Assembly (NCBI GenBank): GCA_903835655.1
Contig: CAILNT010000087.1
Span: 1 to 34,872 of the forward strand
DNA from: an uncultured Pseudomonadota bacterium
Lineage (GTDB): Bacteria > Pseudomonadota > Gammaproteobacteria > Burkholderiales > Thiobacillaceae
DNA: 34,872 nt
Direction: 5' to 3'
The translations under genes were made by a program, and so were the position numbers. Under the pieces are notes generated by a model that was not told the origin of the DNA, ran no database searches, and worked only from the letters and a program-made list of their open reading frames with translations. Positions 1 through 7,628 of the stretch are shown here, one piece after another; positions within the stretch are counted from its first letter, which is position 1; each line of letters starts with the position of its first letter.

Positions 1-26
1 CATGGCATGTCAATAAAAGGGTCTAA

Positions 27-530
27 ATGGTCAAACGTGCCACCACAGATGTTTTGAGAAATAGCGACCTGAACCCGCATGGCTGCGGGGGTCTCAGACA
101 AAAAAACCGGTTTTTGGAAGACGAACTGTCGAACCCCGGTGCGCCAGGCAGTCAGCCTGTCGAAGGCTGGTCGTTCGAGTTGATGAATCTGGACGGTCTG
201 TTCGCCATGAAAAGCGCCTTGCTGCTGAAGCGCGCCCGTAGCCGCGATTATTTCGACCTGATGTGGTTCTGCCAGCACGGCAAGACACTGGACGACATTC
301 TCGCCGCAGCCCGGATGGCGGATGACGCCCCGGACACGCCTGTCGTTGTGGAACACAAACTGCTTAGCCTGCTGCCGCTGGATGCGGAAGACGAGGGGTT
401 GGACCCGGTTGGCTTGACGATCACGCTGGCGGATATCCATGCCTTCTTCGAGTCACTGGTACAGGCCCGAGAAATCGCGGAAGCGCGAAAGCTCCTTGAG
501 CAGAGTCCGCCGTCCAAGCGGGGCGCTTGA
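27..530 (+). pseudogene. Remnant of an AbiEii-type nucleotidyltransferase (C-terminal part)
   Basis: Only the stretch from about base 174 looks like a protein family. It contains MNLDGLFAMKSALLLKRAR followed by SRDYFDLMWF, the K..L..R.RSRDYFDL pattern found in the C-terminal half of AbiEii/AbiGii nucleotidyltransferases. The N-terminal catalytic half, with the GS..D and R.T.DLD motifs, is missing. The first 50 or so codons are low in family-like character and probably read through unrelated DNA, so the true start is lost. Family members are usually 250-330 residues and this frame gives 167. It is most likely a decayed toxin gene; an intact but divergent small protein is less likely. Confidence 0.6.
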
Positions 531-685
531 TCCATTCCGAGAACCAGGGCCGTTTGCTCGCTGGCCGAGCACGAGGCAGTGAGCAATGGTGACTGGATCG
601 TCCATGGCACACTCTCTCGACCCTGAAAACAATGACAGCGTCAGCAGTCATAACAACTTCCTCCGCAAGCTCCGGTCGTGATCCA

Positions 686-781
686 CGGGCATTCGCCCGA
701 AGCTGACGGGGCTGCGCCCGATGCGAAGCGGCAGTGCCGCAAAGGGAAACCGGCGTTCGCCGGGTAGAGCCGCAATGCGGC
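686..781. repeat. Cluster of four short GC-rich hairpins (REP-like)
   Basis: Four perfect short inverted repeats lie within 96 bases: CGGGC-ATTC-GCCCG (686-699), GCGGC-AGT-GCCGC (728-740), CCGGCG-TT-CGCCGG (750-763) and GCCGC-AAT-GCGGC (769-781). None is followed by a T-run, so they are not standard terminators. Such clusters resemble repetitive extragenic palindromes. Confidence 0.6.
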
Positions 782-1034
782 GAGAGCCCCGCGAGCCCTC
801 ACTCTCAGACTAGAAATCGTGCGTAAACAGATCGAGTTGAACATGAACATCTCTCGAACCGAGAACTCAGATGGCGGCTGAGCAGCGGTAACGGCCATTG
901 ACCCTGGTTGCGCGAACTTCCGGGTTCCGGCTATCAAGAGACGCTGGGGGAAGCCGAAAACTGAGCTAGCCAGTGGCCGGAGTTCTTCACATTGCCGCCC
1001 TTCGGGAGCGACGCCCCAAGGGCAACTGCTCGGC

Positions 1035-1250
1035 CGGAACGGTCACTGGCCATGACCAGAAAGCCGCCGTTCGCGAGTGACTGCATCTTCGACCGTTGGC
1101 TGGCCCTTGACGACCCGGAAGAGACATTCGGTGTTCGGCGTCATGGACGGCAGGTTCCAGAGGTTGAGCCGCCATTGACGTGAGGATCGCCGCTGCCGGC
1201 TCTTCGGCTAGAACGGCGGGCGGACGTCCACGCAAATCAAGGGTTTTGAG
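1035..1250 (+). repeat. Dispersed degenerate repeat, copy A
   Basis: The block GAGCCGCCATT (1166-1176), an 18-base gap, then GCCGGCTCTTCGGCTAGAAC and GG (1195-1216) recurs on the opposite strand at 7275-7325 with the same 18-base gap and 3 mismatches in the 22-base block. The outer limits are approximate because similarity fades gradually. It looks like a decayed intergenic element and encodes nothing recognisable. Confidence 0.6.
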
Positions 1251-1376
1251 CGTTTAGCTTTTCATGGTGGCGAATTTCCGTGCTCATCTCACCATAGAAG
1301 TTCTCGCCTGGCTGCCCATGCTGCTGAAGTTCTGGCCAAAGCTGCCAGAAATCCTGTGAAGTAACTGAGCCGTCCT

Positions 1377-2300
1377 TTAGCGCCAAGCTCCGCCATCCGG
1401 ATCCCATCGACCCGTGGCAGCTTCCGGCAGCGAGAGGCTAGCAAGGACGGGACCGAAGAATCGCCTAAGTTCCAGTTGCAGGTCCGCGAATGGCGGTGGT
1501 TGCAGGGTTGGCGGATTCCGGCGCAGGAAGCCGCTCCAAAGGCCGCGCTCCTCGGCGATCTTCGCGAATGTCTCGGTAAGGCCCACCGGCATTTCTCTTG
1601 GAAGAGTTGTCTCCCGGCGCCGGAGCGTTCCTGCAACGGCTTCTACCAAGCTGGGCAGGTCGAACGAAAACGTGCGGGTCGTGACCCATATGTCGTGAAA
1701 ATCTTTGATCCTCCCGTTCGCCGCCCCGAAGCGGATCATCGCCTCGAACTTTTCCGCGACCACGGTTTCTGGCGGGTACATCAGGATGTGCGCCACAGGC
1801 AGATCGGGCAGAAGGCTCGGAAAGATCCGGCGCGTCGGCGGTGGATAAACATGGTCGCCGAAGCCGATGTCCACCTGCACGGGGATGACCGCCCTGGACA
1901 GTTCCCCTTTCAGGCTTAGCTGAACGCCCTGGTACTTGTCGGCTTCGCGCACCGGCTCGACTTTCAAGGTGGCCGGGTCGAAGACGATGCCGTCGTCGGG
2001 GGCCTCTACTTGGCAGATGCGAGTGAAAAGTTCAGTAATGGCGACAGGGTCAGGATCGCCATGGCCGAGCAGGTCCAGGTCGCCGGTGGGTCTGTAGACG
2101 TGCTCGGGCCAGGTCACGAACAGCATGGCCCCCTTGAGCACATAGCGTTCAGCGGCTTCTGTTTGACTGAGGCGAAAGAGTAGACGCTCGATGGCATAGC
2201 GCGTCAGGACGCGCTGATAGTCGTCGCCATGCCGCTTGGCATGATCGAGCAGCCGTGCCCTGACGGATGCGGCGGGATTCTTGATCGTTTTGTCGTTCAT
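1377..2300 (-). CDS. abiEii: AbiEii-type nucleotidyltransferase toxin
   Basis: This 307-residue protein belongs to the AbiEii/AbiGii family, the toxin of type IV toxin-antitoxin abortive infection systems. Family members are DNA polymerase beta-like nucleotidyltransferases. Visible hallmarks are YVLKGAMLF followed by RPTGDLDLLGHG (the DLD metal-binding motif, about residues 55-80) and RIKDFHDIW in the C-terminal half (the K/RD..D motif). The length is normal for the family and the C-terminus FFGPVLASL...DPDGGAWR looks complete. I chose the start at MNDKTIKNPA; the frame stays open for 105 codons upstream, but those residues do not resemble the family and overlap abiEi. The ATG overlaps the abiEi stop by 4 bases, so the two are translationally coupled. 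Probable outcome: growth arrest on phage infection when AbiEi is lost. Confidence 0.9.
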   Translation of the reverse strand: MNDKTIKNPAASVRARLLDHAKRHGDDYQRVLTRYAIERLLFRLSQTEAAERYVLKGAMLFVTWPEHVYRPTGDLDLLGHGDPDPVAITELFTRICQVEAPDDGIVFDPATLKVEPVREADKYQGVQLSLKGELSRAVIPVQVDIGFGDHVYPPPTRRIFPSLLPDLPVAHILMYPPETVVAEKFEAMIRFGAANGRIKDFHDIWVTTRTFSFDLPSLVEAVAGTLRRRETTLPREMPVGLTETFAKIAEERGLWSGFLRRNPPTLQPPPFADLQLELRRFFGPVLASLSLPEAATGRWDPDGGAWR

Positions 2301-2911
2301 TGCATCGCCTTGATGTAGGGCTCGATCCGTTCGGTGACCCGATTGATGGCCGCGTATTTCATCAGCTCGCTCGCGGTGGTTATTCTTTGACGCAAAGCGT
2401 CCCGGAGCGCTTCTATGGCGACATCCTCGCCGACATGACGGCGATGCTTGAAACAATCCGCGACCGTCTTCGCAACACAGTAGATGGGCACGTCGACCCC
2501 TTCTACGCGGACGTGTTCGACACCCGCCGTCAGGACTTCGCCCGTTGCCCGCACGATCTCGATGCGTGGACGCTGTACATTTGGCGTCCTCGCCTTGTGA
2601 GGAATGGTCATCCACACCGCGTGCGGCAACTGGGTGGTGAGTTCGTGGTGCCGAAGTGCGCTGAGTAGGCTGACAACGCCGTTTGGGACGAGGCGGGCAG
2701 CCTCCGCCAGATCATGGGCAATGTCCTCCCCGACACGTTCCGGGTCTTGGTAGAGCCCACGCCCGAGGCGAACCAGATCGCCGCCGTCGGTCAGGCGCTT
2801 GAGATAGACCAGGGGAATGCTCGCTGCCTTGAAATCGCGTGCGCGCGCAATGCCCTTGTCTTGGATAAGACGGAGCGCGCGCTCGCGATAAGTCATATGA
2901 CGTTCGGCCAT
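2297..2911 (-). CDS. abiEi: AbiEi-type antitoxin and transcriptional repressor
   Basis: The protein is 204 residues, starting MAERHMTYRERALRL. The first 60 residues form the winged-helix AbiEi N-terminal domain (ALRLIQDKGIARARDFKAA, then a VRLGRGLY turn). The rest is the AbiEi C-terminal domain (VVSLLSALRHHELT, YCVAKTVADCFKHRR). AbiEi proteins bind inverted repeats in their own promoter and neutralise AbiEii without direct contact in characterised systems. The frame is open upstream for 44 codons, but the chosen ATG at 2911 gives the family-like N-terminus and lies just downstream of a good promoter (2922-2949). It is the first gene of a two-gene operon with abiEii and diverges from the large HTH gene at 2996, with only 84 bases between the starts. 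Confidence 0.9.
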   Translation of the reverse strand: MAERHMTYRERALRLIQDKGIARARDFKAASIPLVYLKRLTDGGDLVRLGRGLYQDPERVGEDIAHDLAEAARLVPNGVVSLLSALRHHELTTQLPHAVWMTIPHKARTPNVQRPRIEIVRATGEVLTAGVEHVRVEGVDVPIYCVAKTVADCFKHRRHVGEDVAIEALRDALRQRITTASELMKYAAINRVTERIEPYIKAMQ

Positions 2912-2921
2912 GATGTTATCT

Positions 2922-2949
2922 ATTGTCGGCAAAATATAGAACATGTCAA
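2922..2949 (-). promoter_or_regulatory. Putative sigma70 promoter of abiE
   Basis: On the minus strand TTGACA (2949-2944, exact consensus) is separated by 16 bases from GACAAT (2927-2922, 4 of 6), ending 10 bases before the abiEi ATG. The transcript leader would be very short. AbiEi would be expected to bind in this region. Confidence 0.55.
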
Positions 2950-2962
2950 CAAAACGGAACAG

Positions 2963-2991
2963 TTGAATAGTTTGTACTGACATCATATATT
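2963..2991 (+). promoter_or_regulatory. Putative sigma70 promoter of the large HTH gene
   Basis: TTGAAT (2963-2968), a 17-base spacer and TATATT (2986-2991, 5 of 6) point toward the gene starting at 2996. Transcription would begin at about 2997-2999, almost on the start codon, and there is no Shine-Dalgarno sequence. This suggests a leaderless or near-leaderless message, perhaps using the ATG at 3002. It sits back to back with the abiE promoter. Confidence 0.5.
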
Positions 2992-2995
2992 TCAT

Positions 2996-5900
2996 ATGAC
3001 CATGACTCAATCCAATCCTCCTTCCGAACTGACGCCTAAACATGTTCGGGCCGCACGCGCCCTACTGGCATGGTCCCAACAGGATCTGGCCAAGGCGGCC
3101 GGCGTAGCCACCTCGACCGTTGCCGATTTTGAAAGAGGTTCGCGAACACCGGTCGCCAACAACGCCCAAGCCATTCGTGGCGCACTGGAGGGCGCGAGCA
3201 TCCGGTTCCTGCCCACCGGAGCGGTGATTGGATCAGCCGTTCCCAGCATTGTGTCAAGTGAGCGTCCCGGCATGCCGATCCGATGGGTCACCGCGACCGA
3301 CCTCTCTAACTGGGCTGACCGAATCGATGGCGCCTTCAGTCTGCCGACCCTTATTTCACACTTGATCCGCGCCACCCATGGTGCGTTGGCCAAGATCCTT
3401 CATTTCCCCGCTGACGAGGGCGCGCGTTACCCAGGTTGGGACGGACGCACCTTGGTCGAGATTGGCAGTGACTATGTACCCCAGGGTGTCGCCGGTTGGG
3501 AACTTGGCAGCCAGCGAAACGACATTTCTGGAAAGGCGACGGAGGACTACCGAAAGCGGACCGCCGATCCCACGCCGGTCGACCCGGCCAATGCCGCCTT
3601 CGTATTCGTCACGACCCGCCATTGGCCCCAGAAGGACGCATGGGCAAAAGCCCGGCAGGACGAAGGCATCTGGCGCGAGGTACGCGCCTACGATGCCACT
3701 GACCTTGTCCACTGGATTGAACAAACGCCGGCGGTCGGGTTGTGGTTGGCCGTCCGTCTTAGGAAGCGACCGGATGGAACCCGTGAGCTTGATGAAATCT
3801 GGGAAGAATGGTCGCTTGCGACCCAATGGCCCCTGACGGAAGAGTTGGTCTTGAGTGATCGAGATCAGGACACAACCGTAGTTCAACGCTGGCTGCGAGG
3901 CGAGCCCTCCGTCCTCTCCCTGCAAGCGACAACGGCTGAAGAGGTGGTAGCCTTCTTCCACGCCACCCTCGGCATGTTTCCGGATGATGTTGCGGCGGCC
4001 TATCGGGCTCGCTGCCTGGTGGCGACCACCGCTGAGACCGCCCGGGCGCTGGCGAATGCACCGGCACCCTTGTTTCTGCTACTGACCGAACCCGAGCCCG
4101 GTCTGGCCCAGGTGCTTGCCAAGCGCGGCCACTTCGTACTGCAAGCGTATGACGAGCGGCAAATCACTCAGGGCGAAATCCGCGTCCTCGCGCGTCCGTC
4201 GCGTGAAGGCATCGGCAACGCACTGACCGCCGCCGGCATCGCCGAGCCTCGGGCGCAGGCGCTCGCGCGCGACTGTGCCCGCAACCTGGCCGTGCTCCGC
4301 CGCCTCATTCCGAACGCGCCGGGGCGTCTCCCGAAATGGGCGCAGGAGACTCCGCCCCATGCCCTGCTGGCGGCGATGCTGGCGGGCGGATGGGATGAAA
4401 ACGTGGAGGCAGATCGGGCCCGGCTTGCCGAGATCGCCGACCAGTCCTATGAGACCGTCATTTCCGCCCTGGCCCCATACGTCGGCCACTTCGATAGCCC
4501 GTTGCGAAAAATCGGATCGACCTGGCGCATCGCTTCGCCGGAGGACGCGTGGCTACGGCTCGCGCAGTACCTGACAAGCGCCGACATGACGCGCTTCGAG
4601 GCCGCAGCCCACGCCGTGCTCGGTTCCGCTGACCCGCGCTTCGAAATGGACCCCGACGAGCGCTGGATGGCGGCGGTGCAAGGCGTGCGACCGGACTACT
4701 CCGTGCTGCTGCGTCACGGCATCGGCCAAGTGCTGATCCTTCTTGCCCTTTGGGGCGACAAGGCCCATGCCATTCCCGACGCGGCGCGGCGAGCCGACGT
4801 CATCGTGGCGAAACTGCTGCGCAATGCCGACTCGAAACGCTGGTGGTCCCTCTCGGGGGACTTTCGTCTGCTGGCCGAAGCCTCGCCAGGGGCCTTCCTG
4901 AGCGCCGCTGAGGACAGTCTCGATCAGAACGATCCACCCATCCGCGCTTTGTTTGGCATAGACGGGGGCGTGTTCAGTGCCGAACACCTCTCCGACCTGC
5001 TGCGGGCGCTGGAGACCCTGGCTTGGTCGCCTGAATGGATGCCGCGCGTGAGCCATGTCCTGGCACGCCTCGACGCCATCGACAAGCCGCCTGGGAGAAA
5101 TGGGAGTCAGCCAGCGAACAGTCTTCGAAAAATCTACTTGCTCTGGAGCCCCCAGACATATACCAAGCTCGACCAGCGGCTTCGCGCTCTTGACCTGATC
5201 CGCAAACGCGAGAGCGCGGCGGCATGGAAGCTGATGCTTGGCCTACTTCCCAAGGGCCACGATGTATCCTCACCGTCACCCATGCCGCGATGGCGCGACT
5301 ACTCGGTCGATCAGGTCGAAGTCGTGACCTACGGTTTGACTGGGCGTGGTGCCGTCGCGATCACCGAGCGTCTGCTCCAGGATGTGGGTGTGAACGCCAC
5401 GCGCTGGTCGGAACTGCTCGATCGATTCGCCGCGTTGGCGCCGGACCAGGAAGCCGGACTCGCCACGCTGGAGTCGGCGGAACCAAAGATCGCGGATAAA
5501 GCCGATCGGACGGTGCTCTGGACGAGCCTGCGACGGGTGCTGCACCACCACCGCGAGTTTCCGGATGCCGAGTGGTCCATGCACGGTGAAGTCCTTGATC
5601 GGCTTGAAGTCATTTACGAGCGCTTCGCGCCGCTCGATCCGCTTGAGCGCACGGCCTGGCTCTTCGAGCAACAAGTCGCCCTGCCAAAACCATCAACGGC
5701 GGGCTGGGAGACGATGGAGCGGGATGTCGACGTTGCCCGGCAGCAGGCGGCTCTGACTCTGCTCGCCGAAGGCGGCGTGGCATCCGTCCTGGCGCTTGCG
5801 CGACGGGTCGACACGGCGGGTTACATCGGCAAGGCACTCTACGACGGCCGCGCTTCGGAGTCTGTCCTTGATGCGCTGCTGGAGGCAGCGCTACGGAGCG

Positions 5901-7066
5901 ACAACGATCATGAACGGGACGTGGCCCACGGATTGATCGTCTCTGTGTTTCGCGATCGAAAGGAGCCCTGGGCAGCGGACTTGATCGACAAGGCACGCGA
6001 ACAAGCTTGGGGTGACACCGCCCTGCTGACGATACTGCGCGCATTGCCGGTTCAACGCTGGACTTGGGATCAGGTCGTCGAGGCGGGGGCGCAACTCGAA
6101 GACATCTACTGGCGCCGAGCGCCAGTGTTCTGGATGAGCGAGGACAGCGAGGACATTGCCTACGCCATCCGTAAACTGATTGCCGTCGGCCGTGCCCGCC
6201 ACGCTCTGTCGCTAGTGGTGCGCGGTAGCAAGGTCCAACTCCCTTCAGACCTGCTCGTCGAAGTGCTGCGGGAGGCGGTGCGCCAACCCTTCGAGAGCGA
6301 CGGCAATGGAAACGAAGCGACCATGTTCCAGTACTACGTGGGCGAGATACTTCAGGTTCTGGATGAGCGCAGCGATGTGGACAAGGACACCCTGGTCGCG
6401 CTCGAGTGGGCCTACCTACCGGTACTGGAGTATTCGCGACGGCCAGCCAAGGAACTGCCGAGAGCCCTCTCGGAGCAACCTGCGCTATTCATCCAGATGC
6501 TGAGCGCGGTGTTCAAACCAAGCGAAGAAAGCGGCGTCATTGACGTCGAACCAGAGAACCCAGAACAAGCACGCGCCGTGGCCGATCAGGCTTATCGGTT
6601 GCTCGAACTTTGGGACCGTCTACCCGGCGCCAGTGACGACGGCACGATAGATGTCGCGATTCTGGAAACCTGGATCAAGGAGGCCCGTTCGCTCGCCAAG
6701 GAGGCGGGTCGGCAGGACATCGCCGACGACCGGATCGGGAACATGCTATCGGCCTCTAATCTGCTCGGGGCGGACGGCAACTGGCCGGTAGAAGCGGTGC
6801 GCGAGGTACTCGACCTGTTTCGGAGCAAGCCGATGATCGATGGCTTTGGGATCGGCAGAAGCAACCGGCGCGGCACCACCACACGGATGCCACGCGACGG
6901 AGGGAATCTGGAACGCCAGGAAGCGGCGAAGTACCGCAACTGGGCCAAGGCAATTGCCTACGAACACCCGCATACGGCCAAGGCTCTCGACACATTGGCG
7001 GACAGCTATGAAGCCGAAGCGCGCCACCATGACGAACGTGCCGAGCGTCTGGACTGGGAATATTAG
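2996..7066 (+). CDS. Large HTH protein with nuclease-like patch and helical C-terminus (function unknown)
   Basis: The 1356-residue protein begins with an XRE-type helix-turn-helix (about residues 13-66: VRAARALLAWSQQDLAKAAG, then STVADFERGSR). A second region (about 110-270) has a WDG (D149), VPQGVAGWELGS (E169) and KATEDYRKR (K180) arrangement resembling a PD-(D/E)xK nuclease core, followed by a W-rich piece ending WIEQTPAVGLWLA. A third region (about 280-430) has the layout of a P-loop NTPase but no GxxxxGKS loop, so any ATPase would be degenerate. The remaining 900 residues are alpha-helical and resemble TPR/HEAT-like scaffolds. No membrane segment or signal peptide is visible. I do not recognise a named family. 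It diverges from abiE and may share its control region. A stand-alone, single-gene defence protein is plausible but inferred. Confidence 0.8.
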   Translation: MTMTQSNPPSELTPKHVRAARALLAWSQQDLAKAAGVATSTVADFERGSRTPVANNAQAIRGALEGASIRFLPTGAVIGSAVPSIVSSERPGMPIRWVTATDLSNWADRIDGAFSLPTLISHLIRATHGALAKILHFPADEGARYPGWDGRTLVEIGSDYVPQGVAGWELGSQRNDISGKATEDYRKRTADPTPVDPANAAFVFVTTRHWPQKDAWAKARQDEGIWREVRAYDATDLVHWIEQTPAVGLWLAVRLRKRPDGTRELDEIWEEWSLATQWPLTEELVLSDRDQDTTVVQRWLRGEPSVLSLQATTAEEVVAFFHATLGMFPDDVAAAYRARCLVATTAETARALANAPAPLFLLLTEPEPGLAQVLAKRGHFVLQAYDERQITQGEIRVLARPSREGIGNALTAAGIAEPRAQALARDCARNLAVLRRLIPNAPGRLPKWAQETPPHALLAAMLAGGWDENVEADRARLAEIADQSYETVISALAPYVGHFDSPLRKIGSTWRIASPEDAWLRLAQYLTSADMTRFEAAAHAVLGSADPRFEMDPDERWMAAVQGVRPDYSVLLRHGIGQVLILLALWGDKAHAIPDAARRADVIVAKLLRNADSKRWWSLSGDFRLLAEASPGAFLSAAEDSLDQNDPPIRALFGIDGGVFSAEHLSDLLRALETLAWSPEWMPRVSHVLARLDAIDKPPGRNGSQPANSLRKIYLLWSPQTYTKLDQRLRALDLIRKRESAAAWKLMLGLLPKGHDVSSPSPMPRWRDYSVDQVEVVTYGLTGRGAVAITERLLQDVGVNATRWSELLDRFAALAPDQEAGLATLESAEPKIADKADRTVLWTSLRRVLHHHREFPDAEWSMHGEVLDRLEVIYERFAPLDPLERTAWLFEQQVALPKPSTAGWETMERDVDVARQQAALTLLAEGGVASVLALARRVDTAGYIGKALYDGRASESVLDALLEAALRSDNDHERDVAHGLIVSVFRDRKEPWAADLIDKAREQAWGDTALLTILRALPVQRWTWDQVVEAGAQLEDIYWRRAPVFWMSEDSEDIAYAIRKLIAVGRARHALSLVVRGSKVQLPSDLLVEVLREAVRQPFESDGNGNEATMFQYYVGEILQVLDERSDVDKDTLVALEWAYLPVLEYSRRPAKELPRALSEQPALFIQMLSAVFKPSEESGVIDVEPENPEQARAVADQAYRLLELWDRLPGASDDGTIDVAILETWIKEARSLAKEAGRQDIADDRIGNMLSASNLLGADGNWPVEAVREVLDLFRSKPMIDGFGIGRSNRRGTTTRMPRDGGNLERQEAAKYRNWAKAIAYEHPHTAKALDTLADSYEAEARHHDERAERLDWEY

Positions 7067-7628
7067 ACCGCTGGCAATGGTGAGAATGTCGCTTTGGCAA
7101 GAGGAACGATCTTTGTCGCAAGGATGGCCTGTACGGCCGCTATCTGGGATGCTTTAGACATTCATCTAGTCGGTTGCAGTACAGAACGAATGGCCGCTCC
7201 TGGCCGACTGCGGCCCGCGGGTCTTTTACCACATAGCGGACGTTCACGCGGTTTTTCGTTGGCAGGGCGACTGACCGTTGTGGCCGAGGAGCCGGCATCC
7301 ACCTCAAATTTTTGAATGGCGGCTCGACCCCAGATAGCCGACCGTCAAGGCGTCGAAGGCCGTATGAATCTTGTGGGTCAGACTGAGACAATCACTCACC
7401 ATCAATGAGTGGCGGTTCCCCGCATGTTTCTGACACTCGGCCCGGCCAGCTCGACAGCCAACTAAGGCCGACGAACATTTACTCGATCGGGCCAGACGCC
7501 GGGGAGTTGGATGCGTTGCGCGTTTCCACGCCACAGGGTTCCAGGACTTCGCCCGCGCGAGACTGACGGACGGCGCCCCCGATGCGAAAATTCGGAGCCG
7601 TCGCCAGCCCCTGCCCATCACTCACCCC
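7067..7628. other. Intergenic stretch holding repeat copy B, no supported gene
   Basis: No frame in this stretch looks like a protein. It contains the inverted copy of the dispersed repeat (7190-7391). No clear promoter or ribosome-binding site is visible before the ATG at 7629; the 20 bases upstream are pyrimidine-rich. Confidence 0.55.
7190..7391 (-). repeat. Dispersed degenerate repeat, copy B (inverted relative to copy A)
   Basis: Read on the minus strand, GAGCCGCCATT (7325-7315) is followed after 18 bases by GCCGGCTCCTCGGCCACAAC and GG (7296-7275). Copy A near 1166-1216 has the same two blocks with identical spacing. Limits are approximate. The two copies flank the abiE and large HTH module. 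Confidence 0.6.

Larger units (their letters stand above)
531..1376. other. Intergenic stretch with hairpins and a degenerate repeat, no supported gene
   Basis: No open frame here has a recognisable protein or a convincing start. The stretch holds a cluster of GC hairpins at 686-781 and a dispersed repeat at about 1035-1250, described separately. The rest looks like decayed mobile or intergenic DNA between the AbiEii remnant and the AbiE operon. Confidence 0.6.

Noticed and set aside
992-1183. A 63-codon frame over dispersed repeat copy A
   Set aside because: The sequence belongs to a degenerate repeat that recurs inverted near 7.3 kb with different frames, so a protein is unlikely.
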